A stretch of 64,000 bases of DNA, taken from Pseudisothecium myosuroides. Taxonomy: Eukaryota > Streptophyta > Bryopsida > Hypnales > Lembophyllaceae. Shown piece by piece: positions 36,960-46,418 of this stretch. The stretch spans positions 45,275,288 to 45,339,287 of the forward strand of contig OX637288.1 of assembly GCA_951799445.1 (NCBI GenBank), in the 5' to 3' direction. The stretch's first letter is position 1. Each line of letters starts with the position of its first letter. Below the pieces are notes generated by a model that saw nothing but the letters and a program-made list of their open reading frames with translations, made no database searches and had not been told where the DNA came from. The translations under genes and the position numbers were made by a program.

Positions 36960-38858
36960 TCATTTATTTCTCTTAGCCTTCTTTACAGACGTGCCACCCT
37001 GAGCTGGCGATCCACCTGTCTTCTGGGGTGGGGTGTTCTTCGTCTTCGACCTGGTCCGGGGAGGCTGCAACTCTTCCTCCTCCGATTGAGTCGTATCCCC
37101 CTCTTCCGATTTCGGGTCCGTCTCGCTCAGTAGCCGTCGTCCCCTTGGTTTCGGAACAGTAAGATCGATGAGCTGGGACGGTGGCGGTGTCTGGAGAAAG
37201 GGCTGGAGCATGTGGGTGAAACTCACCGGATCCGTCCGGGCTGGATTCAACACCGTTCCGGGTAAAGCTGGTTCCCGGAAAGTAGAACCCACCGGTCTGT
37301 CGGGGAACAGATTTGCTACGGACGCAGTTCTTCCGACTGGGACACCTAAGACAACATCTTTTACTGGAGTGGAGGCCGCAAATTGCTTCACCAGCGACCT
37401 CCTCTTCTGTGCCGATGCTGTTCCGGCTTGCGACGTTCCGGCGATTGTCTTGCTCTTTGCCGGAGAAGGCTGGTTCTGTGCCCCTCCTTCTTGGAGATCC
37501 TGACCTAGGTCAAAAAGGCCTTGGTCTAACCCCTCAAGCGGATCCAAGTTTCCCAACAGTTGCCGGACTTCCTTGAGCATTCCCTCAATCCGGACTTCAA
37601 AATCCACAAGGATGCTCACCACCTTCGATCCCGCCACGTGACCATCCTTCACCATGTGATTATTCCAGAGTGTAGCTCTGGCAAGAATATCCGCCGGAGT
37701 GTCAAACAGACTTCTGACATTCCGGACCAGATCGAGGGCTTCTCCCTCTTTTGTTTCAGCGGCCATCCTCTCCTTCTCCGACCACGCAGCTTGTTCTCGA
37801 AACCGGTCCCGTTCTTGCTCCAAGGTCAGAATCCGGTCCTCCAGCTGCTTCACCGCTTCCGGATCTGGCCTTTCCGCCAACGCCACCAGGATTTGGGTTT
37901 CTTCCTTCACACCCAATTTCTCACACATTTGCCGGATCAGCGCCGACATTCGCTCATTCTGTGCCCGGGTAGCTAACAGCCATTTGATGGTGGCCTCTAG
38001 CTGATCTGTTTCCGGAAGTGGTTCTCGGGGCTTCTCTTCCTCCTCGGCTTCTTGCTTACCCCGCGCACCCCGATCAGTCGATTTCCGGCGCGTCCCTCCA
38101 ACGTTTGGTGATGCCTGCTCCGGTTCTGGTTCCTCTTCTTCCGGCTCGAGCTCATCCGGTTCATCTTCTGCGGGAAGTCCATACCTCAACAAATTCTCGC
38201 CCTTCCGGTATATGGTCATTTCCGGTCCGGCCAGTGCATCCTCGGAGTGATACAGATGGAAAAGATAGGGGCTAATCGGACTTGACTTCTTGTTCGCGAT
38301 ATTGACCGCTAACTTTTCCACTACGGAGTGAATGATCACTCCCCAGCTGACCGGCCTGGGAGCCGGATTCTCTCTATCTCCCAGCGCTCCGAAAATGGTG
38401 TTTGCCACGGTCATTGTAATCCGGGTGGGCTTTTCCGGATACAAGATAGGGATGAGGAATGCTAACAACTGCCCATCCCGTGGACTCTTACAATCACTCG
38501 CGGTGTTTCCCTCCTTGGAATCCGCATGACTCCGGAATACCTCCACGGCGTAAGTATCCGTCCGGGACGCCATTCCGGAACCCCTGCTCGGCGTAAAGTA
38601 TGCCTTCGCCCACAACTCCGGAGTCCAGGCCCTAGATCGACCCCTAATCGTCAAATCGAACTGATTACCTACTCCGGAAACCAGCTCATCAATCATCTCT
38701 TCACTCCGGACGTTCCATGGACGTTTTACCAATCCTAAACACCCCATGATTTCTAGGTCCTCTTCTAACTCCTTCAGGCGCTCCGGATCCGATGGGACAA
38801 CCGGACGTACGCCCCGGGCTGTCACTACCGACCTCCGGGATCGACTCGCTTCCGCCAT
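36960..38858 (-). CDS. LTR-encoded ORF, 3' LTR copy (~632 aa, unknown function)
   Basis: The first ATG (38858, context gagATGg) gives about 632 residues; the frame is also open upstream from a GTG at 38969. The N-terminal ~240 residues form a globular-looking domain with WTPELWAKAYF and LAFLIPILYPEKPTRITMTV. I associate these with a hypothetical domain of plant retroelement proteins, without a firm family. An acidic Glu/Pro-rich stretch follows, then a coiled coil (VKQLEDRILTLEQERDRFRE) and a basic Ser/Pro-rich tail ending KKAKRNK, a possible nuclear signal. The copy is intact and differs from the 5' LTR copy at a single residue near the middle of the N-terminal domain (Thr here, Met there). 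It lies in the same sense as gag-pol. No catalytic motif is recognised. Confidence 0.75.
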   Translation of the reverse strand: MAEASRSRRSVVTARGVRPVVPSDPERLKELEEDLEIMGCLGLVKRPWNVRSEEMIDELVSGVGNQFDLTIRGRSRAWTPELWAKAYFTPSRGSGMASRTDTYAVEVFRSHADSKEGNTASDCKSPRDGQLLAFLIPILYPEKPTRITMTVANTIFGALGDRENPAPRPVSWGVIIHSVVEKLAVNIANKKSSPISPYLFHLYHSEDALAGPEMTIYRKGENLLRYGLPAEDEPDELEPEEEEPEPEQASPNVGGTRRKSTDRGARGKQEAEEEEKPREPLPETDQLEATIKWLLATRAQNERMSALIRQMCEKLGVKEETQILVALAERPDPEAVKQLEDRILTLEQERDRFREQAAWSEKERMAAETKEGEALDLVRNVRSLFDTPADILARATLWNNHMVKDGHVAGSKVVSILVDFEVRIEGMLKEVRQLLGNLDPLEGLDQGLFDLGQDLQEGGAQNQPSPAKSKTIAGTSQAGTASAQKRRSLVKQFAASTPVKDVVLGVPVGRTASVANLFPDRPVGSTFREPALPGTVLNPARTDPVSFTHMLQPFLQTPPPSQLIDLTVPKPRGRRLLSETDPKSEEGDTTQSEEEELQPPRTRSKTKNTPPQKTGGSPAQGGTSVKKAKRNK

Positions 38859-39211
38859 CTCACCGACTGCTAGGACAATCCGGTGCAATCGGCACCTTCC
38901 TCCCTTTCTCTCCCTAACACGCCCTAACTCACCACTCTTTCTCTCTTCTAATGCACCGTGGAAGAACACGGGTAAAAGAGACTGAATGAGGCTGGCGGTG
39001 GGGTTTAAGTACCTGTCGGAACCCTAAGTTCCCACCGCCAAAAACGTTCCCGTAAGTTCCCTAGCCGGAACCTAGGCGGTAGGTCCCTACGATCCGGAAC
39101 TTTCTGGAACTTTCCGGCTACGGTTTCCGGCAGCCTGCGTAACCTATTTAGAGTTTTATCCTTTCTACCTAGAAACTAATTTCTATTTCTAATATCTAAG
39201 TCCTAACTTGG

Positions 39212-39220
39212 TATTTAAAT
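39212..39220 (-). promoter_or_regulatory. TATA-like box in the 3' LTR
   Basis: ATTTAAATA on the minus strand, about 80 bp inside the LTR start and about 355 bp before the LTR ORF's ATG. It is duplicated in the 5' LTR at 48671-48679. A second weaker candidate is ACTTAAACC nearer the ORF. Confidence 0.35.
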
Positions 39221-39300
39221 GCAAAAATTAAAAAAGTTCTGCTACTTTTATCTCCACTAAATTGCTAATTGGGACTTTCCGGATGATACGTACTCCCACA

Positions 39301-39312
39301 TTACCCCATTTT
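39301..39312 (-). promoter_or_regulatory. Polypurine tract for plus-strand priming
   Basis: The minus strand reads AAAATGGGGTAA directly before the 3' LTR's TGTGGG. Position and purine content fit a polypurine tract, although it contains two T residues. Confidence 0.65.
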
Positions 39313-39434
39313 CAAATGTGAGCGTCCTCGCGAACATCATCGTCCTCTTCTTCTGAATCCAAATCTGCTTCGTACTTCTTGACCCGGTTTTTATTAACCC
39401 TTGTGTCAAACCATACGCCTTGCAGATCCGTCAA

Positions 39435-42400
39435 CTATAAGGATCCGTTTGAGTAGATAGATTCTACCCTATACGGCCCCATCCATCTGGTATGAAACTT
39501 ACCCGGAAAATTCCGGTAGCGACTGTCGTAGAGTAAAACCAGGCCACCCACCTTGACTCCGTGTTCCTTTGGGAGTTTCCGGTCATGGTCTTCCTTTCTC
39601 TTGGCTTGCACCTCCTTATTTTGCTCCAGCGCTACTTCACGAGCTTCCTCCAGATCTTCGATAGCCATCAGTCGAATTTCCGGATCGCAGTTCCGGATTG
39701 CAGTCCGGGATGCCATGATCCGATGTGTTTCGACTTCCATCTCGATGCCATGAACAGCCGTCTGTCCAAACACGAGGAAGAAGGGACTCCTTCCGGTTGT
39801 GCTTTTGTCTGACGTATTATAGGCATGGACGGCTGATGGGAGCTTCAAGTCCCAATCCGTCTTGTTTTCGGAAATCGTTTTGTGTAAAGCTTTTTCCACA
39901 ATGCCGTTGGCCCGTTCCGTCAATCCGTTCGCCCTAGGATTGTAAGGTGTGGTCTTCCGGTGCTTGATCAGGTACCGGTCCGTAATGTCTTGGATGACGT
40001 CATTGAGGAAATGCAATCCCCTGTCACTGACCAACTCCAACGGATGCCCAAATCGCATCATGATTTCCGTAAATAGGAAAGAAGCGGCCGTTTTGGCAGA
40101 ATTATGCCGGGTCGGACGAGCTTCTACCCATTTAGAGGCATAATCCGTGGCTAGGATTATGTATCTCTTCTTCCTGGCGCTCACCGGAGAAATGGGACCT
40201 ATAAAGTCAATCCCCCATTTCTCAAATGGAGCTAACGGAATGATAGGAGTTAGTGGCCAATGGTTCCGGAAGGAGGGTGCTCCCGTCCGTTGACATTGGT
40301 CACAACTCCCAACATACGCTTTGACATCGCGTATCAAATACGGCCACCAGTATCCGGCGTTCCGGATTCTGTTTACCGTAGTCATGGTGGCGAAATGACC
40401 TCCAGATAGTCCGGAATGTAAGGCTCTCATCACCTTCTTCCGTTCCTTGGCCTCTAAGCACCTTCGGAGTTTGTCATCTGCCCCCATTTTGAACAAGGTC
40501 CCCTTAATCAATGAGTAAGGAGCCACCTTTTTCTGGAAGACGCTCTTCTCTTCTCGATTCAGCCCCTCCGGATATCGTTGTTCTGTTAGATACGTAATGA
40601 TATCTCGAAAGTCTGAAGAGTCTCCCTCTTCTAAATGGAAGACCATTTCCTCCCCCTTTTCCGGAAACTCATCCGGGAAATCGGCGGAAATATCTCCCAG
40701 TGCACTAGTTCCTCTCTGTCTTGACAAGAAGTCAGCATTCGCATTGGACTTTCCGGATTTGACTAATACCTCGTAATTGAACTCCTGGAGCAACAGTACC
40801 CATCTTGCGATTCGTCCGGAAAGATCCGGTTTGTTGACCAGGTACTTCAGAGAGTCGTGATCCGTGTGGAATATGATCCGGTATCCGAGCAAGTAATGCC
40901 GGAATTTCTTGCAAGCATAAATCACTGCCAAGGCTTCCCTTTCAGTGGTGGTGTACTTCCGTTCCGCCAAACTCATTTGCCGGCTTGAATAGTACAATGG
41001 GCACTCCCGTTGGTTTTCGTCATATTGCCAAAGAATGGCCCCTAGGCACCATCCGGAAGCGTCCAAGGTTACATGAAAATCCTTGCACCAATCCGGTGAA
41101 GACAAAATTGGAGCTTTTACCAAAGCTGCCTTCAAGCTTTCGAACGCTTGCTGCCTTTCCGGATTCCAAGTAAAATCCGTATCCTTTTTCAACAGTTCTG
41201 TCAAAGGGATTGCCTTCCGGGCGTATCCTTCAATAAAACGTCGATAGTACCCCACGCATCCAAGAAAACCACGGATCTCCCGTACACAGGTTGGAGGGGC
41301 TAAGGCGATCATAGCTTTTACTTTATCTATGTCGACCTCTAAGCCTTTCCAGCTTACTACGTGTCCGAGCAAAATTCCGGATTGCATACCGAAAAAGCAT
41401 TTTCCCGGATGTAGTTTGAGGTTCGTCTCCCTACATCTTTGAAATGTCTTTCGTAAGTACTCAAGATGATCCTTCCGGGACGAGAATACTGCAAAATCAT
41501 CGATGAATACTTCCAAGAAGTACCTAAGGAAGTCCCGAAAAATATCCATCATGAGTCGCTGAAACGTTCCTGGAGCATTGCATAACCCAAATGGCATCCG
41601 GGTGAAAGCAAAAGTTCCCCATTCTGTCGTAAAGGTAGTTTTTAGTTGGTCTATCAACCGGATGAAGACTTGATTATACCCTGAGAATCCGTCCAGGAAA
41701 CTATAGCACTCGTTTCCGGAAACATGATCTAAGATAATATCAGTAAAAGGTAGAGGGAAGTAGTCTTTCCGGGTAGCTGTATTCAACTTCCGGAAATCCT
41801 GACATACCCGGATCTTGACCTTCCCTTCCGGTCCGGCCTTCTTTGGTACGACCACGATTGGGGAAACCCATTCCGAGTTGTGGACTGGATATATGAATCC
41901 GGCCTCCAACAAGGCGTCAATCTCCTCTTTCACCATGATTGAGTATCTGGGATTTAGCCTGTATTGGCGCTGTCGAATCGGAACTGCCCCTTCCGTGAGG
42001 TCGATCCGGTGCTCTCCTAGTTCCGCCGGAATGCCCATTAAGTCGGATGCTACCCAGGCGAACACATCCATATAATCTTTGAGAAGGGTGGTGTACTCCT
42101 TCTTTTCCGATTCCGTCATGGAGTTGCTGAGAAAGAAGGACTTTCCGGAAACAACTTCGATCCTGTCATAATCCGAAGGACTTACGACAGTCTTGATTCT
42201 TTCCGGCGTAGCCTCTTCTGCTCCCTCCTGAATGTCACTCCATGGGATTTCCGGATCCTGTCCGTTTAAACCAATGGACGGAATGCTACCGTCCATGATC
42301 TGCTGTCTGATCCATCCAAAGGAAAGTGGCACATCCACTTCTCCCATGGATCGATCTTCTTGTGGAACAATGTTCCCTTCATCAATCGGCTCCTCTGCTC

Positions 42401-43454
42401 CGATTTCTACCATCGGTTCCGGAAACTCAAAATCAGTTTCCGTAGCCGACGTAAAATAGCTGGGGACTGAATCTGAATCTTCCGGATCCGACCAATCCGT
42501 GGTGTATCCATCTGACTCGCTGGTCTCTCCAAGATGCTCCACGCGTTTCCAGGGAATCCGGATTGCTGGTTTCCCAATCACGAATTCCTTGGCTCCCCAA
42601 TCTGCTAAGACTCTGGCTGCATACAGCCATGGTCTTCCAAGCAACATGGGGAAGGGTTTTCCCTGACTGACCCGAATAATCACATAGTTTAGGAGGTAGG
42701 TAACCGTACCTATCCGGGTAGGAACTTGTGATAGCCTTCCTACCGGATGCACACGAGACTGATCCGCCATCCGGAGTACTTGGTCGGTGGCTTGGAAGGA
42801 CGTATATCCAAGGTCAAATGCTGTTTCTTCCAACATCAAGTTGACTCCGGATCCTCCATCGACCGGTACTGCAGGTATCATGCATCCTCCTACTTCAACT
42901 TCCAATTCAGGTGCTCCGTAATCCTCCACTTGGGAAAAGTTGACAGCAACCGAAGGTAACTTTAGTCTTCTTCTCCGTTTCTTGGTCCAGGCCTCCCGGA
43001 TCATCTTCTGGTAATTGGCGTTGTCGTGCAGAAGTTGCCCAATGGTGACATTGGCCTTCTGATCTTTGATATCTTGCAGGATATCATACTCGTCCACCTT
43101 GAGTTCCGGATTGATCACAACCGGAACCTCATCAAATGTGACTTTTCTCGGAATAATTTCCGGGATTACTACGGAATCTCTTAGACTCGTCCTGATTTGA
43201 TCACTAATATCGATAGAAAGGGGGCGGCGAGCCACCCCTTTTTCTAATTCTACTACTGGGTGTAGTACTGGCTGAACTACTGAGCGATCAGAATCACTCG
43301 AATCCGGTACCTCGTGCAGAGTACCTAATCCGGATTCTTCTTTCCGTTTCTTCTCTCTTTTCCTACGCTTTTCATCCCGGTTCTTGGTGGAACTCCGGGT
43401 CTCTACTCTATGAACTACTTCTACTTGTTTCTCCGGAAGTTCCACCCTTGGTTG
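39435..43454 (-). CDS. pol: Retrotransposon pol: protease, reverse transcriptase, RNase H, integrase
   Basis: It continues the gag frame directly after gag's TGA and has no ATG near its start, so it is expected as a Gag-Pol readthrough product. Numbered from the GTG at 43445: protease active site VDGGSGVNLM near 195-204 (DGG rather than DTG/DSG); RT about 515-690 with RMPFGLCNAP and FIDDF at 647-651; RNase H about 785-910 with TLDASG and a TEREALA block. Integrase follows with H1010, H1017, C1048, C1051 and the D1080, D1141, E1177 triad, then WMGPYRVE near the end. The frame stops at TAG (39435-39437) but stays open for 40 more codons to TGA at 39312-39314. Those codons look like a normal gypsy C-terminus (VNKNRVKKY, then an acidic tail), so the TAG looks like a late nonsense change. 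Core enzymes are complete. Confidence 0.95.
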   Translation of the reverse strand, partial: QPRVELPEKQVEVVHRVETRSSTKNRDEKRRKREKKRKEESGLGTLHEVPDSSDSDRSVVQPVLHPVVELEKGVARRPLSIDISDQIRTSLRDSVVIPEIIPRKVTFDEVPVVINPELKVDEYDILQDIKDQKANVTIGQLLHDNANYQKMIREAWTKKRRRRLKLPSVAVNFSQVEDYGAPELEVEVGGCMIPAVPVDGGSGVNLMLEETAFDLGYTSFQATDQVLRMADQSRVHPVGRLSQVPTRIGTVTYLLNYVIIRVSQGKPFPMLLGRPWLYAARVLADWGAKEFVIGKPAIRIPWKRVEHLGETSESDGYTTDWSDPEDSDSVPSYFTSATETDFEFPEPMVEIGAEEPIDEGNIVPQEDRSMGEVDVPLSFGWIRQQIMDGSIPSIGLNGQDPEIPWSDIQEGAEEATPERIKTVVSPSDYDRIEVVSGKSFFLSNSMTESEKKEYTTLLKDYMDVFAWVASDLMGIPAELGEHRIDLTEGAVPIRQRQYRLNPRYSIMVKEEIDALLEAGFIYPVHNSEWVSPIVVVPKKAGPEGKVKIRVCQDFRKLNTATRKDYFPLPFTDIILDHVSGNECYSFLDGFSGYNQVFIRLIDQLKTTFTTEWGTFAFTRMPFGLCNAPGTFQRLMMDIFRDFLRYFLEVFIDDFAVFSSRKDHLEYLRKTFQRCRETNLKLHPGKCFFGMQSGILLGHVVSWKGLEVDIDKVKAMIALAPPTCVREIRGFLGCVGYYRRFIEGYARKAIPLTELLKKDTDFTWNPERQQAFESLKAALVKAPILSSPDWCKDFHVTLDASGWCLGAILWQYDENQRECPLYYSSRQMSLAERKYTTTEREALAVIYACKKFRHYLLGYRIIFHTDHDSLKYLVNKPDLSGRIARWVLLLQEFNYEVLVKSGKSNANADFLSRQRGTSALGDISADFPDEFPEKGEEMVFHLEEGDSSDFRDIITYLTEQRYPEGLNREEKSVFQKKVAPYSLIKGTLFKMGADDKLRRCLEAKERKKVMRALHSGLSGGHFATMTTVNRIRNAGYWWPYLIRDVKAYVGSCDQCQRTGAPSFRNHWPLTPIIPLAPFEKWGIDFIGPISPVSARKKRYIILATDYASKWVEARPTRHNSAKTAASFLFTEIMMRFGHPLELVSDRGLHFLNDVIQDITDRYLIKHRKTTPYNPRANGLTERANGIVEKALHKTISENKTDWDLKLPSAVHAYNTSDKSTTGRSPFFLVFGQTAVHGIEMEVETHRIMASRTAIRNCDPEIRLMAIEDLEEAREVALEQNKEVQAKRKEDHDRKLPKEHGVKVGGLVLLYDSRYRNFPGKFHTRWMGPYRVESIYSNGSL

Positions 43455-43457
43455 TCA
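43446..43457 (-). promoter_or_regulatory. Stop-codon readthrough site between gag and pol (TGA CAA CCA)
   Basis: gag ends with TGA at 43457-43455 and the next two codons are CAA CCA. This fits the stop-CARYYA rule known from tobamovirus-type leaky stops (established knowledge). gag and pol share the frame, no frameshift is needed, and no ATG is positioned for reinitiation. Use of the site is inferred. Confidence 0.7.
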
Positions 43458-45119
43458 TTTATCCGGATTCTCGATTCCGGTCTTAGAACCGTAATTGAGT
43501 CCGGTTTGATCCCGAGGTGGAACTTCTACTTGTTTGTAAATGGTTCTAGCCTGCTGCGGGCTAGGGCAATCACGAAGTCCGTGCCCGTACTCTCCACAAT
43601 TCTGACAAGGTAGAACAAGGGGTGCTCCTTGACCAAGCCCTTTGTGAGGACAAGTGTTGGCGTAATGCTCAGGACTTCCACAAATGAAACAAGTTCCGGG
43701 AGGAAACCTAGAAGGTGGGAAGTTACCTGGACTAGATGTGCCTGCTCCGGGTCGTGGAAACACGTTGGTCCGGATCAGTTGCTGAGGTGCCCTTCCTCTT
43801 CCGTAACCCGTTTGGACTTGGAATACCGGATTGACTTCCTCCTCGTATTCTTCCTCCGGTAGGGTGTAGTAAACTCCCTCCTCATCCACATAGTGGATCT
43901 GCTTCTGGGGTCCTTGAGGACATTCGCTTGCAAAATGGCCGGGTCGTCCGCACCTTGGACACCAGACATTCGTCCGTGTTGTTGGTACGATCCGTCTTGG
44001 CTTCCGGTTTTCCGCGATGTTGACTTTGATGGCGTCCAACGTCTCCTGGAGGTTCTTCATGAATTTCTTGGAGTCCTCTTCTTCCACCTTGACTTTGATC
44101 ACTCTCTTACCGCGGTCCATCTTCTCATCCCGACCTCGTGAAGACCGTCTACTTGACGTGTCTTGTTCAGCTCCGGAACTCTCCGTGTTGCTGGTCGACG
44201 CTTCTGTTCCGGTTCCGGAACTTGGAGATTCCGAATCGGAATACTTCCGTCTCCTTCTCTCCTTCTTCTGATGCTTCTTGCTCCGGTTCTCTCTTCTTTC
44301 GCTCTTCTTGATGGATCTTCTTAGTGACTGGGCGGAGTTTTCGTAATTCTGAGCTGTCTCCATAGCTTCTCGTAACGTGGCGGGTCGAGCCTGCCGGATT
44401 TGGAATCCCATTTCTTCCGGAAATCCTGCCACATACCACTCTACTTGTATGCTAGGGGACACATCCGTTGTCAGTTTCTTCATCAACGCTTTCACCCTCT
44501 GGCCATACTTCCTGACTGATTCAGAGGATCGCATTGATATTTTACTCAACCTTCCTAGAGCTCTAGCCTCCCCTCCGACTTCCCGGAATGTCCGAAGAAA
44601 CGCATCCGTAAGGTCCTCCCAGTTATTCCGGATAATTTCCGGAACATCCTGATACCACTTCAACGCTTCCCCTTTCAGTAATCCTTGGAAGACACGCTGT
44701 CTAGAGGCTGGATCCTCTTGGTTGGCTACGGCGGTGGCCTCAAACTCTCCCATCCAGTCATCCACATCCGTAGTACCATCGCCCGTAAATTTACTATATT
44801 TTAGGCGTGTGGATGTCACCATCGGTTCTGCTTCGTCAGAGGATATCTCCTCTTCTGAATCTACCGGCGTGGGTTCTCTATCCGGTTCCGGTTCTATATT
44901 ATCCGGATTCGTAACTGGTTCCGGATTGGTGGGACTTGGGGTTTCACTAAGATTTCGCCTAGCAACATGTACCAAATCTTCTTCTGATTCTGATGCTGAT
45001 ATAGCTTCGGAACCTCTACCAAAACTAGGGATTCCGTGTACTACCGGTCTTCTAGCAGCAGCCTCTTCTAATCTTCCGGAACGTCTTCCGGCTGGAATTC
45101 CTCTCTGAGGTCTACTCAT
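43455..45119 (-). CDS. gag: Retrotransposon gag polyprotein
   Basis: Structural protein that packages the element RNA. The first ATG, at 45119, gives 554 residues; the open frame extends to about 45216 without an earlier ATG. An acidic N-terminus is followed by a retrotransposon gag domain (about residues 110-260; DVDDWMGEFEATA, GEALKWYQDVPE, NNWEDLTDAFLRTF). Next come a Lys/Arg/Ser-rich linker with KKHQKKERRRRK and three CX2CX4HX4C zinc knuckles at about 387-400 (CPRCGRPGHFASEC), 477-490 (CFICGSPEHYANTC) and 505-518 (CQNCGEYGHGLRDC). Three knuckles are more than the one or two usual for plant gypsy elements. It ends in a leaky TGA leading into pol. No internal breaks. Confidence 0.95.
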   Translation of the reverse strand: MSRPQRGIPAGRRSGRLEEAAARRPVVHGIPSFGRGSEAISASESEEDLVHVARRNLSETPSPTNPEPVTNPDNIEPEPDREPTPVDSEEEISSDEAEPMVTSTRLKYSKFTGDGTTDVDDWMGEFEATAVANQEDPASRQRVFQGLLKGEALKWYQDVPEIIRNNWEDLTDAFLRTFREVGGEARALGRLSKISMRSSESVRKYGQRVKALMKKLTTDVSPSIQVEWYVAGFPEEMGFQIRQARPATLREAMETAQNYENSAQSLRRSIKKSERRENRSKKHQKKERRRRKYSDSESPSSGTGTEASTSNTESSGAEQDTSSRRSSRGRDEKMDRGKRVIKVKVEEEDSKKFMKNLQETLDAIKVNIAENRKPRRIVPTTRTNVWCPRCGRPGHFASECPQGPQKQIHYVDEEGVYYTLPEEEYEEEVNPVFQVQTGYGRGRAPQQLIRTNVFPRPGAGTSSPGNFPPSRFPPGTCFICGSPEHYANTCPHKGLGQGAPLVLPCQNCGEYGHGLRDCPSPQQARTIYKQVEVPPRDQTGLNYGSKTGIENPDK

Positions 45120-45263
45120 GAAGTACGAGGTAGGTACTCTTTCAAGATCTACTTCATCAATTTGGGGATACGGATCCACACTGCTAACTCGTTTATCAAC
45201 TCCTGTTCTTTTCGACTAAAGGTCTCTTTGCAAATTTTCTAATTTCAGAACAATCTATCAGAA

Positions 45264-45281
45264 TCCCCGGCAGCGGCGCCA
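45264..45281 (-). promoter_or_regulatory. Primer binding site, complementary to tRNA-Asp
   Basis: The plus strand reads TCCCCGGCAGCGGCGCCA, equal to the 3' end of plant tRNA-Asp (TCCCCGGCAACGGCGCCA, from memory) with one change. It lies 4 nt from the 5' LTR end, as expected for minus-strand priming. Confidence 0.85.
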
Positions 45282-46418
45282 AAAGTGTCGTGCGCGTAAT
45301 CTAGGTGTAAGTATCTTTAACCACAAAAACGTGCTAAGATGACACAAGTTATCGTCCCAGGAGATTCCAGACGTTGCTTCAAAATTAGTTTCTCGAGACC
45401 CCTAAGTTTCCGGACTTTGACCACCTTGAGAGGGGTCCTTTCAACACACAAACACTTTTCCGGAACTACTTCCTTTCCGGATTCTCTTCCGGATCCGGCC
45501 CTATCCAATATTCCGGTTCCGTCTTTCTAACAAGTTGGTTTTCGATACCTCTGTTTTACCCTCAGAGGGTTCCTCACTTGCTCTTTCCGAGGGGTAGGGA
45601 ACTGCACCACTCCGTATCTGACATAAACTCTAATAACATAAAACAAAACACAACCCAAGAATAGATCTAGTTGAGTAAACAGGGTGGCCCCCTCACAACA
45701 TTCCGGATGGCCTATCCGGAAAGCTGGTCACACAGGGTAGCGTTAGGTCCTCCTTACTACAACGACGGATACCGGACTTCCGGAACTAAGGGAATGACTT
45801 CCTAGCTCTCGACCGCTCATGAGGTTGACTAGCCTTCCGGACGGGTGGAAATATTCCTCTGGCGGTTGCCTATCTCCGCACGGAACCGCCCCTGCGAATT
45901 CCGGACTAGCTTTCGGACCACTCCTTGGTCTCCACCGGATTACCGTACCAGCGTTTTAAAGGCGCCACTTTCTCACTGCGCAAGTCTAAAAACTCATCTG
46001 CAAGACACACTTAGCCTAATCCGGCAGTCCACGAATCCGGACTCCTCCCCCTTGCACACTCTCACTTACACATCCACACAAGTGACCATAGACGCGATAC
46101 GCAAGAGAATAATCCAACGAGTGCTTTCCTGAATGCTTTAGATTAAATGAACAAGGAAAAAGGAATGACAGGCCAACAAACCGGCTTGCCCTTAAAAACC
46201 CACAAAAAGGCAGCCCAAAACGGCCACCAGAAAACCGGCCAACGGCCAACTAAAAAGCAAAAAGGCAACGGCCCTGAAGATCGTTCCGGGAAAACTGCAA
46301 AACCGTTTAACTCCTAAAAGTCCGGAACTACTGGGCCTACATCCGGAAAATCCGGTTCCGGAACTACCATCCTGGTAAGAATCCTAACTACAATTACTGC
46401 TACTGCTACCCTAGATAG

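Larger units (their letters stand above)
35827..39300 (-). repeat. 3' LTR of the retrotransposon
   Basis: On the minus strand it starts TGTGGGAGTACG at 39300 and ends GCGCACGACA at 35827. It is identical to the 5' LTR except at seven sites, all transitions, all between 38560 and 39230. It carries a full copy of the LTR ORF (36960-38858). Confidence 0.95.

Noticed and set aside
37168..38004. Plus-strand ORFs in the LTRs (for example 138 and 111 codons), repeated at 46627-47463
   Set aside because: Antisense shadows of the LTR ORF, present twice only because the LTR is duplicated.
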